Assembly (NCBI GenBank): GCA_964036045.1
Contig: OZ038379.1
Coordinates: 186,520,495 to 186,584,494 of the forward strand
DNA length: 64,000 bases
Direction of reading: 5' to 3'
Origin: Eutreptiella sp. 'Long Island Sound 2002'
Lineage: Eukaryota > Euglenozoa > Euglenophyceae > Eutreptiales > Eutreptiaceae
Shown here: positions 10,768-20,734 of the stretch, piece after piece
Position numbering within the stretch: position 1 is the stretch's first letter
Layout: every line of letters starts with the position of its first letter
The notes under the pieces: generated by a model
The model's database searches: none
Told to the model about the DNA's origin: nothing
The model's input: only the letters and a program-made list of their open reading frames with translations
Program-made: the position numbers and the translations under genes

Positions 10768-12963
10768 TCGGTTCTGAATATGGCCGCTCATAGCCGCAAT
10801 GACCAAACCTATCACACTATCACATCGGGTTAGGTCAGGTGGATGGGAGAGTATGATATCAGCCAATGGCGGCTTGCCGGCACATAGATACACACCCCAA
10901 GTGACCCCAAGATGGCCACGGGGGTCCGAACCGGCTTCAGTATTACTGGAACAGCCAGTTGGTCCAGCTCAATGTTCGTTCACGACTTCGTCTTCTTGCT
11001 GTTGCCTACTTTGTGCTTGCCAAGGGAAGCAATTGGAATGGAGAAATTCATTTAAAACAATTTGATTTTAAAGTGCAAGACAAGGATAAAAAGGTTTATT
11101 GTGCACCCTAAGTAAGTTGGCAATACTAAGTACAAGCACAATACAGTCCAGTACTCTGAAGTTCCAGCATGTCGACGACGACGAGGACGACGAGCAGCAG
11201 CTGGGCCAGCGTACGCGGTTCAAGTAAAGTGGAGGTCCTTGCTTGAATTTATTGAAAAGTTCAAGAAACTTTGAAGTCTTGAAGGTATACTTCCTTGTAC
11301 CTCAAAAAGAAGCTTCAAATCAATTCGAAACTGGAAGAGCGCAGCTCTAGGCGCGCTGAAGCGACGACGAGCGACGCCAAAGGCTGCCGCAGACTTCAAA
11401 AAGACGCACAGAGCCCTTACTTCATTGAGTTTGGTGAAGATTTTGAAGGATTTTAACTTAACAAGAAGTTTCAAAAAAGTGGTGAAATTGGACTACACAA
11501 AGCGCCTTGCTAGAGCTTCAGTGGCGACGACGACGACTTCTACGACGACGACGTGTTGCAAGAGCGCTGCCAGCGAGCTTCTGCAGGCTCTGTTGAGGCT
11601 CTTTGAGGCCTGGAGCCATTGATTGTTTGGCTTTTGTTTGCTACATTTTGCATGCTTGTTGTTTTGCTTTTCAAGCCTTTACTTCTCCTTGCTTACGGTC
11701 CCTCTGGTTGACCCTATGTCAAGGGAAGGGGGAAAAGCGACGCTCCGTGACTATAAATCCCCACCCCAGTCACTGTGCACCCTACTTGTAGCCCAAAAGC
11801 CTTGATTTCTTCATGATTTCTTCCCTCTCTTTGATCTATCAAAAGGCCACAATTTGAAAATGGCCTACACCATTTCATGTGTATCTTTGCGCCAGTGCGT
11901 CGAATCACGTCAACTAAAGCGCTATCGTAAACTAGAGAGCGTTGGCTTTAAAATACGCTTTTCACTTTCTTTTAACTTCTCAAGGGCTCTTTTTTGTGAT
12001 TTTTTCAAGATGACCCATGAATCACTTTTTGCCCAACGCTCTAAAACACCCCAAAATGACATTTGATGTTTTACGCATATCTACGCACCACTACGCTGAA
12101 AAAATCTGAACCAAGCATTTTTCAAAAGTAGACAGTGGTACGCTTCTATACCACACTTCACTTTGTTGGAATCAATTTGTCTACTATTTTTCGCATCCCC
12201 AACAATATTACCCATGAACCACACCCCAAAAACCCCTCAAAAGTGCCTTTTGTGCTTCCTTCATATCTCCGAGAGAAAGAAGGTTTGAGGTTGAACATTA
12301 TTTTTCCAAACAACACTGAAGTACGTGCTTTCGAACCCTGAGTCGTTTTTGTTTTCAGAAAATAAGAATAGCTATGGTAAAATTGCAGCCACTTACCACG
12401 CAAACCACTTGGTGAAAAATCATGCAAAATGGTTTTGGAGGTTTAATCATTTCTCTGAGACCTTGGTGAGTTCGAACCTGAACCAAGGTGTTTTGTGAAC
12501 ACTGGAGTATGAAGTTTACGACCAATATTTACTTTGAATTTCGGTGGTCAAGAATGGATTTTTCCCATGGTGGTCAACTTAGTGCATGAAAGCATGTTTT
12601 CAATTTTTATGTTCATGATGCTACAAGAAAAAGACTTTTCTCAGAGCCAGTGGTGAGTTAAAAAGTCATCAAAGCTGTTTTGGAAAGGTAATGGTGTCTA
12701 GTTTGCAGATATTCAATGATTGGATTTTTTTGAAAACTGAATGACAGTGCAAAAAATCCATCTCCTCATGCTTTTTTGATAGTTTTTCAGCATGTGTTGC
12801 ATGTCAGATTCATGTGTCTCCCCCCAACTTCTGTTTCTCTGAGCCTAGGATGATTTGGGGCAACATCAAATATGTTTCGAAAACCCGAGGACATGCCCCA
12901 CCCAGTGGAGCTATCTTTTTCCTGACATCTCCGCAACATAGTACGGAAAAGTGGTGCAAAAGG
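10768..12963. other. Left flank of element A, no recognised gene
   Basis: Anonymous sequence. There are GAC/CGA trinucleotide-rich patches at about 11170-11200 and 11523-11550 and an AT-rich stretch from 11800 to 12900. None of the short frames resembles a protein I know. The last five bases, AAAGG (12959-12963), are the target duplication of element A; they recur at 35009-35013. Confidence 0.5.
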
Positions 12964-13673
12964 AGCAAGAAAAAGTCACTGCCATGTCTTTCTTGGAGGG
13001 CTTGATCCAGGCTAAGCCCCCCTTAAAACCCTTTGTTGATGCTAAGACAAACTTAAGTGTTTTTATCTCTCTTTTGTTGCCTAAAGTACACTTTCTCAAA
13101 GTAACTAGGGTTGTGACCCTAGCCCCCCCATGAAGTTCACCCCCACCACTCAACTGAGCGGAGGTACCTTCCTTCATGGAGGACATACCAAAATAAATCA
13201 GGCATTTCATGCTTGTTGGCCTTGGAGGTTAAGCCTAGTGGTCTCCCACCCCAAGACCCCTATACTCAATTGTTTCTACCACTTATTGTGGTCCTACTTT
13301 GTAACTGTTTCTGAATCTAGTTGCTTGGCCAAGTCATTTTCTGTGTGGTCCTGACATCTATGCCTCTCAGTCCTAACCAGCACCATTTCACCCAAAAGAG
13401 TGCACATGAAGTGCCTAATGCAACCTCTGAGGCTAGAGTCTGACCAATTTTCATATAAAATCTTTTGTATTATCCATTTGTGATTGAATCTATGTGCATA
13501 AACCTGCTTTGTCTATCTGCAGCCCTTCTGTGTTACACTGGATTCCAAAACCAATCATTGATTCGATCCACATCCTGTCCTTGCTCTACTTGCTGCTTTG
13601 TTTGGGGTTTTCAACTACAAAACCTGCAGGACTACATCAAAATATCTAGGGCATAATTCAAGGACATCTTTCC
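12964..13673 (+). repeat. 5' LTR of element A (710 bp)
   Basis: Starts AGCAAGAAAAAG, ends GACATCTTTCC, and is followed directly by the primer site. It matches 23436-23740 joined to 34604-35008 with four differences (third base, one C/T, one A/G, last base). Confidence 0.92.
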
Positions 13674-13684
13674 GGTAGCAGAGA
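13673..13684 (+). other. Primer binding site, initiator tRNA-Met, element A
   Basis: CGGTAGCAGAGA matches the initiator-Met primer site TGGTAGCAGAGG at 10 of 12 positions, beginning on the last LTR base. Confidence 0.75.
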
Positions 13685-13754
13685 CAGTCCCTTGTGACCT
13701 TTTGAACCGACCCTGAGAAGAAGTGCAGAACAAAAGCTCAACAACAAGTTCATC

Positions 13755-14462
13755 ATGTCCACGCCAAGCGTCAGGACCTGGCATATCCGAACTGTCCAAG
13801 TACAAATGGGCAGCATGGCCCACCCAATGAGTGAACCACCTCACCGAGCTCCACATCATCTCAGTGGCGCATCTGGGTCCCAAGGAGATCCAGAACGCAG
13901 AAGGGCGGAAGAAAATAAAGGCCTTACCACCGAGGCCTTAGCAGCACACGGTGGAGACAGCTTCAGTCACCTCCACAGACGCGTGGCTGCTTCAGTATCA
14001 AGATCCAATTGTCCAGCTTCATCCTCAACTGCCATTGAAGGACCTGAGGAGTATGAGAAGCTGAAGAAGAAGATGGATGAGTACATCATGCATGAGGAGT
14101 ACTATAAATCCATCCGTGGGAAAGATGGAGAGGAGCCATTGGCTGTACATGGATCCAGGCCACGTACAGATCTAGGGTCCTACGAACACTCTGGTCCTCC
14201 GTCCACTGCATTCCTGCCAAGACGACTAAGACCTGAGTATCCAACCCCAAGGGCTCCCGAAGTGGGCCCGACACGAGTCGAAGAACAACACCATCCAAGG
14301 CCAACCTACGGTGCCCTGGATCACACGGCCGAGCTGTTGGCCAAACTCCTGTCTGGATCAAAAGATCCAGATGTGACGGCCCTATCAGAGGACATTAAGG
14401 CAAAGCTGGGTATTGCAGAACCCTTACCCAAGCCTGATTGCCCTCTCTCTCTCCAGGGTTGA
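13755..14462 (+). CDS. N-terminal Gag region of element A, separate frame
   Basis: A 235-residue frame starting at a true ATG 81 bases after the LTR. It is polar, with a charged helix EEYEKLKKKMDEYIMHEEYY and a C-terminal segment HTAELLAKLLSGSKDPDV. It ends at TGA 14460 and overlaps the main gag frame, which lies one base back (-1). The overlap contains a CTCTCTCT run, so a dinucleotide length change could have split one Gag in two. Alternatively it is a separate leader protein and gag starts at the ATG at about 14562. I see no classic slippery heptamer here. Family not recognised. Confidence 0.55.
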   Translation: MSTPSVRTWHIRTVQVQMGSMAHPMSEPPHRAPHHLSGASGSQGDPERRRAEENKGLTTEALAAHGGDSFSHLHRRVAASVSRSNCPASSSTAIEGPEEYEKLKKKMDEYIMHEEYYKSIRGKDGEEPLAVHGSRPRTDLGSYEHSGPPSTAFLPRRLRPEYPTPRAPEVGPTRVEEQHHPRPTYGALDHTAELLAKLLSGSKDPDVTALSEDIKAKLGIAEPLPKPDCPLSLQG

Positions 14463-15931
14463 GTACCCTGGCCGAAGATCTCAATAGATCAAGGGTCTCA
14501 AGGCTGTTGCCTAAGGTCACCTGCCCCAGCCCCTTTCACCCCCGTGCCAGGACAGTGCCTATGGCTGATCTACAGGACGTGCCTGTCACAGAGAGTGAGA
14601 GAAGAGGATTGTCAGCCCTGGCCCCTCTTGCCGGCGTGTCGCCATCAGGCCTAACACCGGGGGGTGGGAAGACGGGCAGACCAATTGCCCAGGCGAACAT
14701 CCAGCTGGAACTGCCGGAGTTCGACCCTAAAAATCTGCCAGAATGGGCAGAAGAATTTGCAGAGTTCCTTTTGTTGACTGGCCAATCCCATGTGGATGTG
14801 GCCACCAAATGTTCACTGCTAAAACGCTCATGCAAAAAGAAATTTTTGCAAAAACAGGTCAAACAGATTGTGAAAACCTGTTCTACCTGGGCAGAGGTAC
14901 TCGTGAGGTTAGAGAAAACATTTCCAGTCTATGAGACTGACCTCACCGTACGCACACAGATCGAGGAGCTACCTATGCTCCCGGAGTTTCCATCCGCTGC
15001 GCAAATTTCTGAGTATGTGTGCGACTTGGAGTACTTATTTTCGAGGATGAATGTGGGCTCCTACGGAGCCACTGAGCCCCACCTGTGGCTCATGAGTAAG
15101 ATCCCCCAGCGTACGTGGGATGATTGCCGCTCCACCTCTGAGAGGAAGAGTAGGACCCACTCGTACGATACACTGGTGGATCTCTTGATTGAGCTAGCTC
15201 TTGAGAGAGAGAATGACTCCCACATGGAGAAATTCCTCAAGAAGCATTTGGGACGAGGTGGTACCCCTACCCCCGAACGTGGCGAAGGGAAGGGGCATAA
15301 AAATCCCACTAACACCAACGAGGGAGGTGGTAAAGGGAGGGGCAACCTACGTGCCATGAACGAGGTTCAACCTGATGCAGGCACACCCCCCCTGTTCCAC
15401 TGCAAACCTGTCAATGACAAGGGGGGACCTTGTCATGCCTCTGACTGCGATCTCCGCAGTGGCTGCATGCTGCAGATGAAACGTCAGCAGCACACCAAAG
15501 ATGGGAAACAGGTGACCCATCAGGACCATTTCAGGTGTACCATCACCTGTGTTTACTGTGGCAAACGTCGTCACTACGGGGACGAATGCCACATCAAGAA
15601 ACGCGAGAGTGACAAACTCAAGCGTCAGGAGGCGGAGCGCCAGAAGACCCAGACGCCCGCCAGAAATCCCCCGAATGGGGATAAAGGTAAAGGAGGTGGC
15701 AAGGGGGGTGGCAAAACTGGACCCCCTAACCCCCAGAGGCGCTCATCAGCGCCTGTTGCTACACCCACTCCTGCTGCTACACCCGCTCCTGCCGCAGGTG
15801 TCCCCAAGAAGCGCCCCCAAGGGGATAACACTACCCCTGAGGGGAATAATTCTAAGAAGAGGCGCTTGGCCTGGATGGCCAAGTCCCTCATGGCTGCAGG
15901 GGTGGATGTGAAATTCCCTGATGAGGAATAG
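14438..15931 (+). CDS. gag: Gag polyprotein of element A
   Basis: The frame is open over about 497 codons and ends at TAG 15929. A capsid-like region begins QLELPEFDPKNLPEWAEEFAEF. A canonical zinc knuckle CVYCGKRRHYGDEC (CX2CX4HX4C) lies at about 15550-15590, preceded by a Cys-rich stretch (CKPVNDKGGPCHASDC) and followed by a basic, Gly/Ala/Pro-rich tail. The first ATG in frame is at about 14562 (MADLQDVPVTE); the open frame starts further upstream. It is in the same frame as pol. It would package element RNA into cytoplasmic particles. Confidence 0.85.
   Translation: MPSLSPGLSTLAEDLNRSRVSRLLPKVTCPSPFHPRARTVPMADLQDVPVTESERRGLSALAPLAGVSPSGLTPGGGKTGRPIAQANIQLELPEFDPKNLPEWAEEFAEFLLLTGQSHVDVATKCSLLKRSCKKKFLQKQVKQIVKTCSTWAEVLVRLEKTFPVYETDLTVRTQIEELPMLPEFPSAAQISEYVCDLEYLFSRMNVGSYGATEPHLWLMSKIPQRTWDDCRSTSERKSRTHSYDTLVDLLIELALERENDSHMEKFLKKHLGRGGTPTPERGEGKGHKNPTNTNEGGGKGRGNLRAMNEVQPDAGTPPLFHCKPVNDKGGPCHASDCDLRSGCMLQMKRQQHTKDGKQVTHQDHFRCTITCVYCGKRRHYGDECHIKKRESDKLKRQEAERQKTQTPARNPPNGDKGKGGGKGGGKTGPPNPQRRSSAPVATPTPAATPAPAAGVPKKRPQGDNTTPEGNNSKKRRLAWMAKSLMAAGVDVKFPDEE
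15929..15931 (+). promoter_or_regulatory. In-frame amber codon at Gag/Pro boundary (candidate readthrough site), element A
   Basis: GAG GAA TAG GGG GGC GGC: the frame before and after the TAG is the same, and the downstream frame is open at once. The context is purine-rich with G at +4, as in gammaretroviral readthrough. Compact stems (GCGG/CCGC; further on GATCC/GGATC) follow. Confidence 0.6.
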
Positions 15932-18900
15932 GGGGGCGGCTCCGCAGAGGAGGACTTGGTTTTCTGGATCCTCGTGAAAATCGGGGATCAGGTTTTTCGA
16001 GCAGTGCTTGATACCGGTGCAACACTTTCCATAGTGGCCCGGCGCCTGCTTAAAACCTTCAGGAAAACTAAGACCGTAGCCATAAGAGTAGGGGATGGGC
16101 GTACCATCCATTCCTTGGGGGGGGTCGATGTGACCATATGTCTGGGCGACGAAACTGTGACCCAACACTGCAGAGTGTTGGACACTGACGCCTTTGACAT
16201 CTTCATTGGCACCGACTTTCTAAGAAGAAACCCCCAGGTAAAAATGCTGTCCCTACAGCGTCCCTATTCTTTGCACTGCGACTTTGGCAGTGGGCTATTC
16301 TCCGTTCCTTTGGAGCTGTCAGGACAAAAAGAGTCTGGGCTGCGCTACGGAGCCAAGGCGAACTATCGTACTGAAAACTACCAACTGGCCCGTCATGTTC
16401 TCGAAAATGGACTGGCGGCCCTTCAGGTAAACCTGGATGAGATCCAGGTGGAATTGTTTGCGAGCCAACAACAGCACATCATGCAGTTGTACTGCTCGAA
16501 ACAAATGAACAATGCTTTCCGTTTCTTCTGGAAAGCAATGGGCCTAGCGTATGCTAACCCTCCCTTCTCCCTGCTCGAGAAGGTTCTAACCAAGATCGCT
16601 TATGAGGGAGGAAGGGTTGTTATGTGCACCCCTGACTGGGGATGCTCTAGTGAACATGCTTACTGGCGCCATATGCTTGACCAAATGACCGTGGGAAGAG
16701 TGCAACTCCCCGACGGCCCCATCTATGTGCCTGAGGATTCAGACACAGCTATGCAGGCCCCTGAGTGGACCAGTTTCCTGTCCATCATCGATGGATCTCT
16801 CAATCCTGTACCCCTGTGTGACTTGGACCAGGTGCTACTAAAAGAGGTCATGGCCGAAAATCGTGGCCTGACCCTTTATGATCTCAAAAATCGATCTCCT
16901 GAGCACCTATCTGCCACACTTACAGGGTGTGAGTCTCCTGATGACTATCTGGAACCTGCAGCTGTAAAAGAGGATGCTGACGACCAACTGTCTGAGATCG
17001 CCAGCACTATTCCCTCTGTTGATCCCAGCTGTGTTGACCTAAAACATAGTGCTTTCCTGGCCCAGCTGTTGCTAGAGGAGGTAGATCTAGAGTCAACCTC
17101 TGAACCCGCTTCCTCTGTTGGGAAACCAGTGCTACACATGCAGCCTGTGCACACAGGTGAACCCGTGGCCTGGAGTGCTGATGCTCTGGCACGGCCTGCT
17201 GCTAATAACATGCCATTGTCTGAGCATGACACTCAAGAACTCCGACGGCTGTTGTACCTGAAGGCCGAAGGTATTGAGCGCCAAGAGCGGCTGCAATACC
17301 TCAGACAGACCTGGAAATACTCCATCTGGTCTGAGGAGCCTGATGAGTCCTATACGCTGCCTGATCCTGAGATACCTCTAGTGTATTCTCTACACTATGG
17401 GCAGCAATGTCCCCCTGAGTGGGACGATGGTACTGTACCTGCCGAAACTGCTGATCGGCATAAAAAGAAAGAACATGGAAAAAGCAACCTCCATGCTGAA
17501 GAGGATTTCCTTCAGAAACTCGAGAGTCTTAACCTTGACCCCCGCCTGAAGAAACTGCTGATGACCTATGAGGAGGTGTTCGGCGCCTTGCCGCCTCCCC
17601 TTTCTTGTAAAAAACTGGTCCAGATGGACTTGAAATTGAAACCAGAATTCGAAAAGACGCGAGTGAGGCGTCATCCCTATCCCGCTCCACAGGAACAGGT
17701 TGAAGAAATCGAGCGCCAGATCCAAGAATGCATTGATGCTGGCCTCGTTGAAGAGTATAAACACGGGGACTATCCCCATCACTGCAGTCCCTGTTTCCTT
17801 GTTGCTAAACCAGGGTCGACTGCCCTACGTCTTGTTGTAGACTATGGTGAGGTCAAAAAGAAAACCCAGAACCACTCAGGGAGTATTCCTAACATGGAAA
17901 ACACCCTGGAGCGTATTGCCAAATGCAGGTATAAGACCAAAATGGACAAACGCTCTGGTTTCTGGCAGGTTGACCTAACCGCCGCAGCTCAGGACGTGCT
18001 TGCCTTTATAACCCCTAAGGGTCGTGTCTTCAAGTGGAAGGTTATGCCTTTCGGGGTGGCTAATGCCCCAGCGCTCTTCCAGGAGCTTATGAACAAAATT
18101 TTGTACATACTGAGGCGCAGGCCTCTAGTACAAGAGTTGATTTCTCGGGGTGCAGAAATGGAGGCTCACATCGACGACGTGAGTTTGGGTACTAATACCA
18201 AAGAGGACCATGTCCTTCTCCTCCGTGAATTTTTCACTGTCTGTCAAGAAAACCATCTCCGAATCAAACTCGAAAAATGTGAATTTATGAAAGAGGAGAT
18301 GGAGTATTTGGGTTTCGACGTGGGGTATGGCTGGTGGAAACCAGCCGCGTCTAAGATGCAGCCCCTACAGGACATGCAGATTCGCGATGACCCTAAGAAG
18401 GGTCTACACGATGTGAGGAGTTTTGTGGGCGCCTGTAATTTCTATCGGCGTCACATCCACAATTTTACTTACTGCTCTGCACCCCTCACTGACCTGATCA
18501 AGAAAACTGCTCCCTGGAGGTGGACCTCCAGAGAGGAAGAGTGTTTCCAGGAGTTGAAGAAGAAGATTGCCTCCTCAAACTGCCTGGGAGTGCCCCGCCC
18601 TGAGGGCGAGATAGTCCTGATCACTGATGCCAGTGATGTAGGGGGGGGAGGTACGATCTATCGATGGCAGGAGCTTAACCCCGCTGAACTAACCCACTGC
18701 CATTATGGTACTACTGGACTGAACCGTGATGGTTCGTTGAAACATGACTATCCTACCAGTGAGTGGCGACTGGTGCCACTGGGACACTGGAATTGGAAAT
18801 GGAACCAAGCGCGTTCCAACTACAGCACCTATGACCAGGAACTCCTGACCGGTATGTTGGTGCTATCGTCACAATCCCGACTCCTGGGATCTAACCCTAT

Positions 18901-19270
18901 TGTCCGGCTGTGTGACCAGGAGCCTGTGAAGTCTTTTCAGAAGGGCCTACCACCAGAAAAAGCAAAGCTAAAACGGTGGTGGACTTACCTGAGCCAGTTC
19001 AGGCTGACAGTGCATCATATCCCCGGGATTAAGAATGAACTGTCTGACTATATATCGCGCAACAACTTCGATGCGCTTATTGGTGAGAGCTCTGAGGCGC
19101 TCGCCAAAGAGGCTTTCCAACGTATGGATGTCCAGCTTGACCTGTCCATGCGCACTGCTGGAATCCTGGAGCGTTGGAGTCTAACCGACTATCAGTCAGA
19201 GTATGAAGAAATACTCCAAACCCTCAGCACTGGTCTCGAACCCCGTGTCATTGACGGGCACCAGTGGTAG
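15932..19270 (+). CDS. pol: Pol of element A: protease, pre-RT domain, RT, RNase H
   Basis: Continuous with gag after the amber codon. Protease: AVLDTGATLSIV and later FDIFIGTDFL. Pre-RT domain: VELFASQQQ and YANPPFSLLEKV (NPPF at about 16556-16567). RT: LRLVVDYGEV, KMDKRSGFWQVDL, FKWKVMPFGVANAPALFQ, and a catalytic box AHIDDVSLG at about 18164-18190, i.e. HIDD rather than the usual Y[IV]DD; both Asp are present. RNase H: IVLITDASDVGG, YDQELLTGMLVL, VRLCDQEPV, VHHIPGIKNELSDYISR. The frame ends at TAG 19268 and reopens immediately in the same frame with the integrase. It would act in cytoplasmic virus-like particles. Confidence 0.9.
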   Translation, partial: GGGSAEEDLVFWILVKIGDQVFRAVLDTGATLSIVARRLLKTFRKTKTVAIRVGDGRTIHSLGGVDVTICLGDETVTQHCRVLDTDAFDIFIGTDFLRRNPQVKMLSLQRPYSLHCDFGSGLFSVPLELSGQKESGLRYGAKANYRTENYQLARHVLENGLAALQVNLDEIQVELFASQQQHIMQLYCSKQMNNAFRFFWKAMGLAYANPPFSLLEKVLTKIAYEGGRVVMCTPDWGCSSEHAYWRHMLDQMTVGRVQLPDGPIYVPEDSDTAMQAPEWTSFLSIIDGSLNPVPLCDLDQVLLKEVMAENRGLTLYDLKNRSPEHLSATLTGCESPDDYLEPAAVKEDADDQLSEIASTIPSVDPSCVDLKHSAFLAQLLLEEVDLESTSEPASSVGKPVLHMQPVHTGEPVAWSADALARPAANNMPLSEHDTQELRRLLYLKAEGIERQERLQYLRQTWKYSIWSEEPDESYTLPDPEIPLVYSLHYGQQCPPEWDDGTVPAETADRHKKKEHGKSNLHAEEDFLQKLESLNLDPRLKKLLMTYEEVFGALPPPLSCKKLVQMDLKLKPEFEKTRVRRHPYPAPQEQVEEIERQIQECIDAGLVEEYKHGDYPHHCSPCFLVAKPGSTALRLVVDYGEVKKKTQNHSGSIPNMENTLERIAKCRYKTKMDKRSGFWQVDLTAAAQDVLAFITPKGRVFKWKVMPFGVANAPALFQELMNKILYILRRRPLVQELISRGAEMEAHIDDVSLGTNTKEDHVLLLREFFTVCQENHLRIKLEKCEFMKEEMEYLGFDVGYGWWKPAASKMQPLQDMQIRDDPKKGLHDVRSFVGACNFYRRHIHNFTYCSAPLTDLIKKTAPWRWTSREEECFQELKKKIASSNCLGVPRPEGEIVLITDASDVGGGGTIYRWQELNPAELTHCHYGTTGLNRDGSLKHDYPTSEWRLVPLGHWNWKWNQARSNYSTYDQELLTGMLVLSSQSRLLGSNPIVRLCDQEPVKSFQKGLPPEKAKLKRWWTYLSQFRLTVHHIPGIKNELSDYISRNNFDALIGESSEALAKEAFQRMDVQLDLSMRTAGILERWSLTDYQSEYEEILQTLSTGLEPRVIDGHQW

Positions 19271-20734
19271 AAAAACAATCAGTACCTCTTCTACGAGGAC
19301 CGAATTGTTGTGCCTGAGGCACGACTGGATGGGTGCCTACAGTGGTCCCATCTTAGTTCTTGTCACACTGGCGCTAATCGCTCAGTTGACTTCTTCCGTG
19401 AGTGTTTCTACTCTAGTCTAACCCTGACTGAACTGAGGTCGCGTATGCAGACCATTGTGGATGCTTGTGGCTGTCATGCCAGCAAGCAGAGCGACAGTAG
19501 GGATAGGGGCCTGATCTCCAGCTTACCCGTACCCTATTGTGCTAACTCTCTTCTCTACGTGGATTACATCCACGGCCTACCACGCTTTGGCGGCTATGAT
19601 AGTTGCCTCGTGGTCACCTGTGGTCTATCTCGCTTCACCCGTGTGTTCCCTTGCAATAAGAAAATCACAGGTGAGCAGACTGTAAAAATGTTGGTCCAAC
19701 AATGGTTCGAACCCTATGGAGCACCTAAGCAGGTGCACTCTGATGAAGATGTACGCATCCGCAGTGACACTGGGTGGTACAAACGAGTGCTAAATGCCCT
19801 CAACGTGGAGGTAACCACAGGTGTGCCCTATACTCACACGTCTAACCCTCTCTGTGAGAGACAGAACCGTGTGGTGGAGCAAAACTTAAGAATCCTGATG
19901 AAACAGGAGCGTACCAAGGACTGGGTACGCCTAGTGCCCTGGGCAGTTCTGTCCATGAACTCACAGCGGAGCTCTTCTACGGGTTTCACCCCCCACGAAC
20001 TGTTCCATGGAGGGCGACCTGCTTGGTTCTTCAAAACCCCCTTTCCTGAGGACTTCAAGAGCCCTGTGGGAGATTGGCTGGAACACAAGCAGTCTCTGGC
20101 TAACCAGGCTGGTACTAACCTGAGGCACATTCGTGACCGTGAACAGAGCCGACGGAACCGCCTACGGCGACCTGCCAGCTTCAAGGTTGGTGACCTTGTT
20201 TTGGTACACCATTCACGCCTACCCTCCTGGCCACGTAACTGCCTACAGAACCCTTTCTTTGGACCCTATCGTATCATCAAGATAGATGGATCTAGGATCC
20301 ATGTCAGGTGCAGTCCACGTCTAGGTGGTGAACTGTTGTGTGCACCTAAGCAGTTGAGGAACTATCACTCCCCTGACGACTTGTCTTGGGATGAGTGGCG
20401 CCTCAGCGACAGTGAGATTGAACGTATAGACCTAGAGAACGCTGCTAGTCCAGAGGAGGCAGACGAACTCGAAGAGATGACTGCCGATGAGATGGCAGTC
20501 GATGGTTACTACGTGGTTGCAGGTATTGCTCGCCAGGAGTATAAACAGGGCTGGAAATTCCTAACCCTGTGGTATGGCTATGGGTTGTCTGAGGCGACCT
20601 GGGAACCTATGTCAGCCTTCATACAACCAGATGGGAGTATCAACCCCATCTTCCGCACTTACCTCGTTGAGAACAACGAGGGGCAGCTCCTGACCCGTGC
20701 TGAGACTATGTCCCAACGTAAGAAGCGAAACTAA
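19271..20734 (+). CDS. Integrase of element A with chromodomain-like tail
   Basis: In the same frame as RT-RNase H, separated only by TAG 19268-19270. The sequence after the stop, NNQYLFYEDRIVVPEARL, is the usual entry to a Ty3 integrase. A degenerate His/Cys region (SHLSSCHTGAN ... DACGCHASK) precedes the core. Core acidic residues: LLYVDYIHG, VHSDEDVRI and NPLCERQNRVVEQ. After the core come the GPYR-type strand (FFGPYRIIKI) and a C-terminal segment with LWYGYGLSEATWEP, a chromodomain-like signature that could guide insertion to chromatin. It ends at TAA. The TAG may be a disabling mutation or a second readthrough site. Confidence 0.85.
   Translation, partial: KNNQYLFYEDRIVVPEARLDGCLQWSHLSSCHTGANRSVDFFRECFYSSLTLTELRSRMQTIVDACGCHASKQSDSRDRGLISSLPVPYCANSLLYVDYIHGLPRFGGYDSCLVVTCGLSRFTRVFPCNKKITGEQTVKMLVQQWFEPYGAPKQVHSDEDVRIRSDTGWYKRVLNALNVEVTTGVPYTHTSNPLCERQNRVVEQNLRILMKQERTKDWVRLVPWAVLSMNSQRSSSTGFTPHELFHGGRPAWFFKTPFPEDFKSPVGDWLEHKQSLANQAGTNLRHIRDREQSRRNRLRRPASFKVGDLVLVHHSRLPSWPRNCLQNPFFGPYRIIKIDGSRIHVRCSPRLGGELLCAPKQLRNYHSPDDLSWDEWRLSDSEIERIDLENAASPEEADELEEMTADEMAVDGYYVVAGIARQEYKQGWKFLTLWYGYGLSEATWEPMSAFIQPDGSINPIFRTYLVENNEGQLLTRAETMSQRKKRN

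Noticed and set aside
12964-13673. Independent dispersed repeat rather than an LTR
   Set aside because: The copy at 23436-35008, once element B is set aside, has the same 710-bp length, sits after a polypurine tract, and both copies are bounded by AAAGG.
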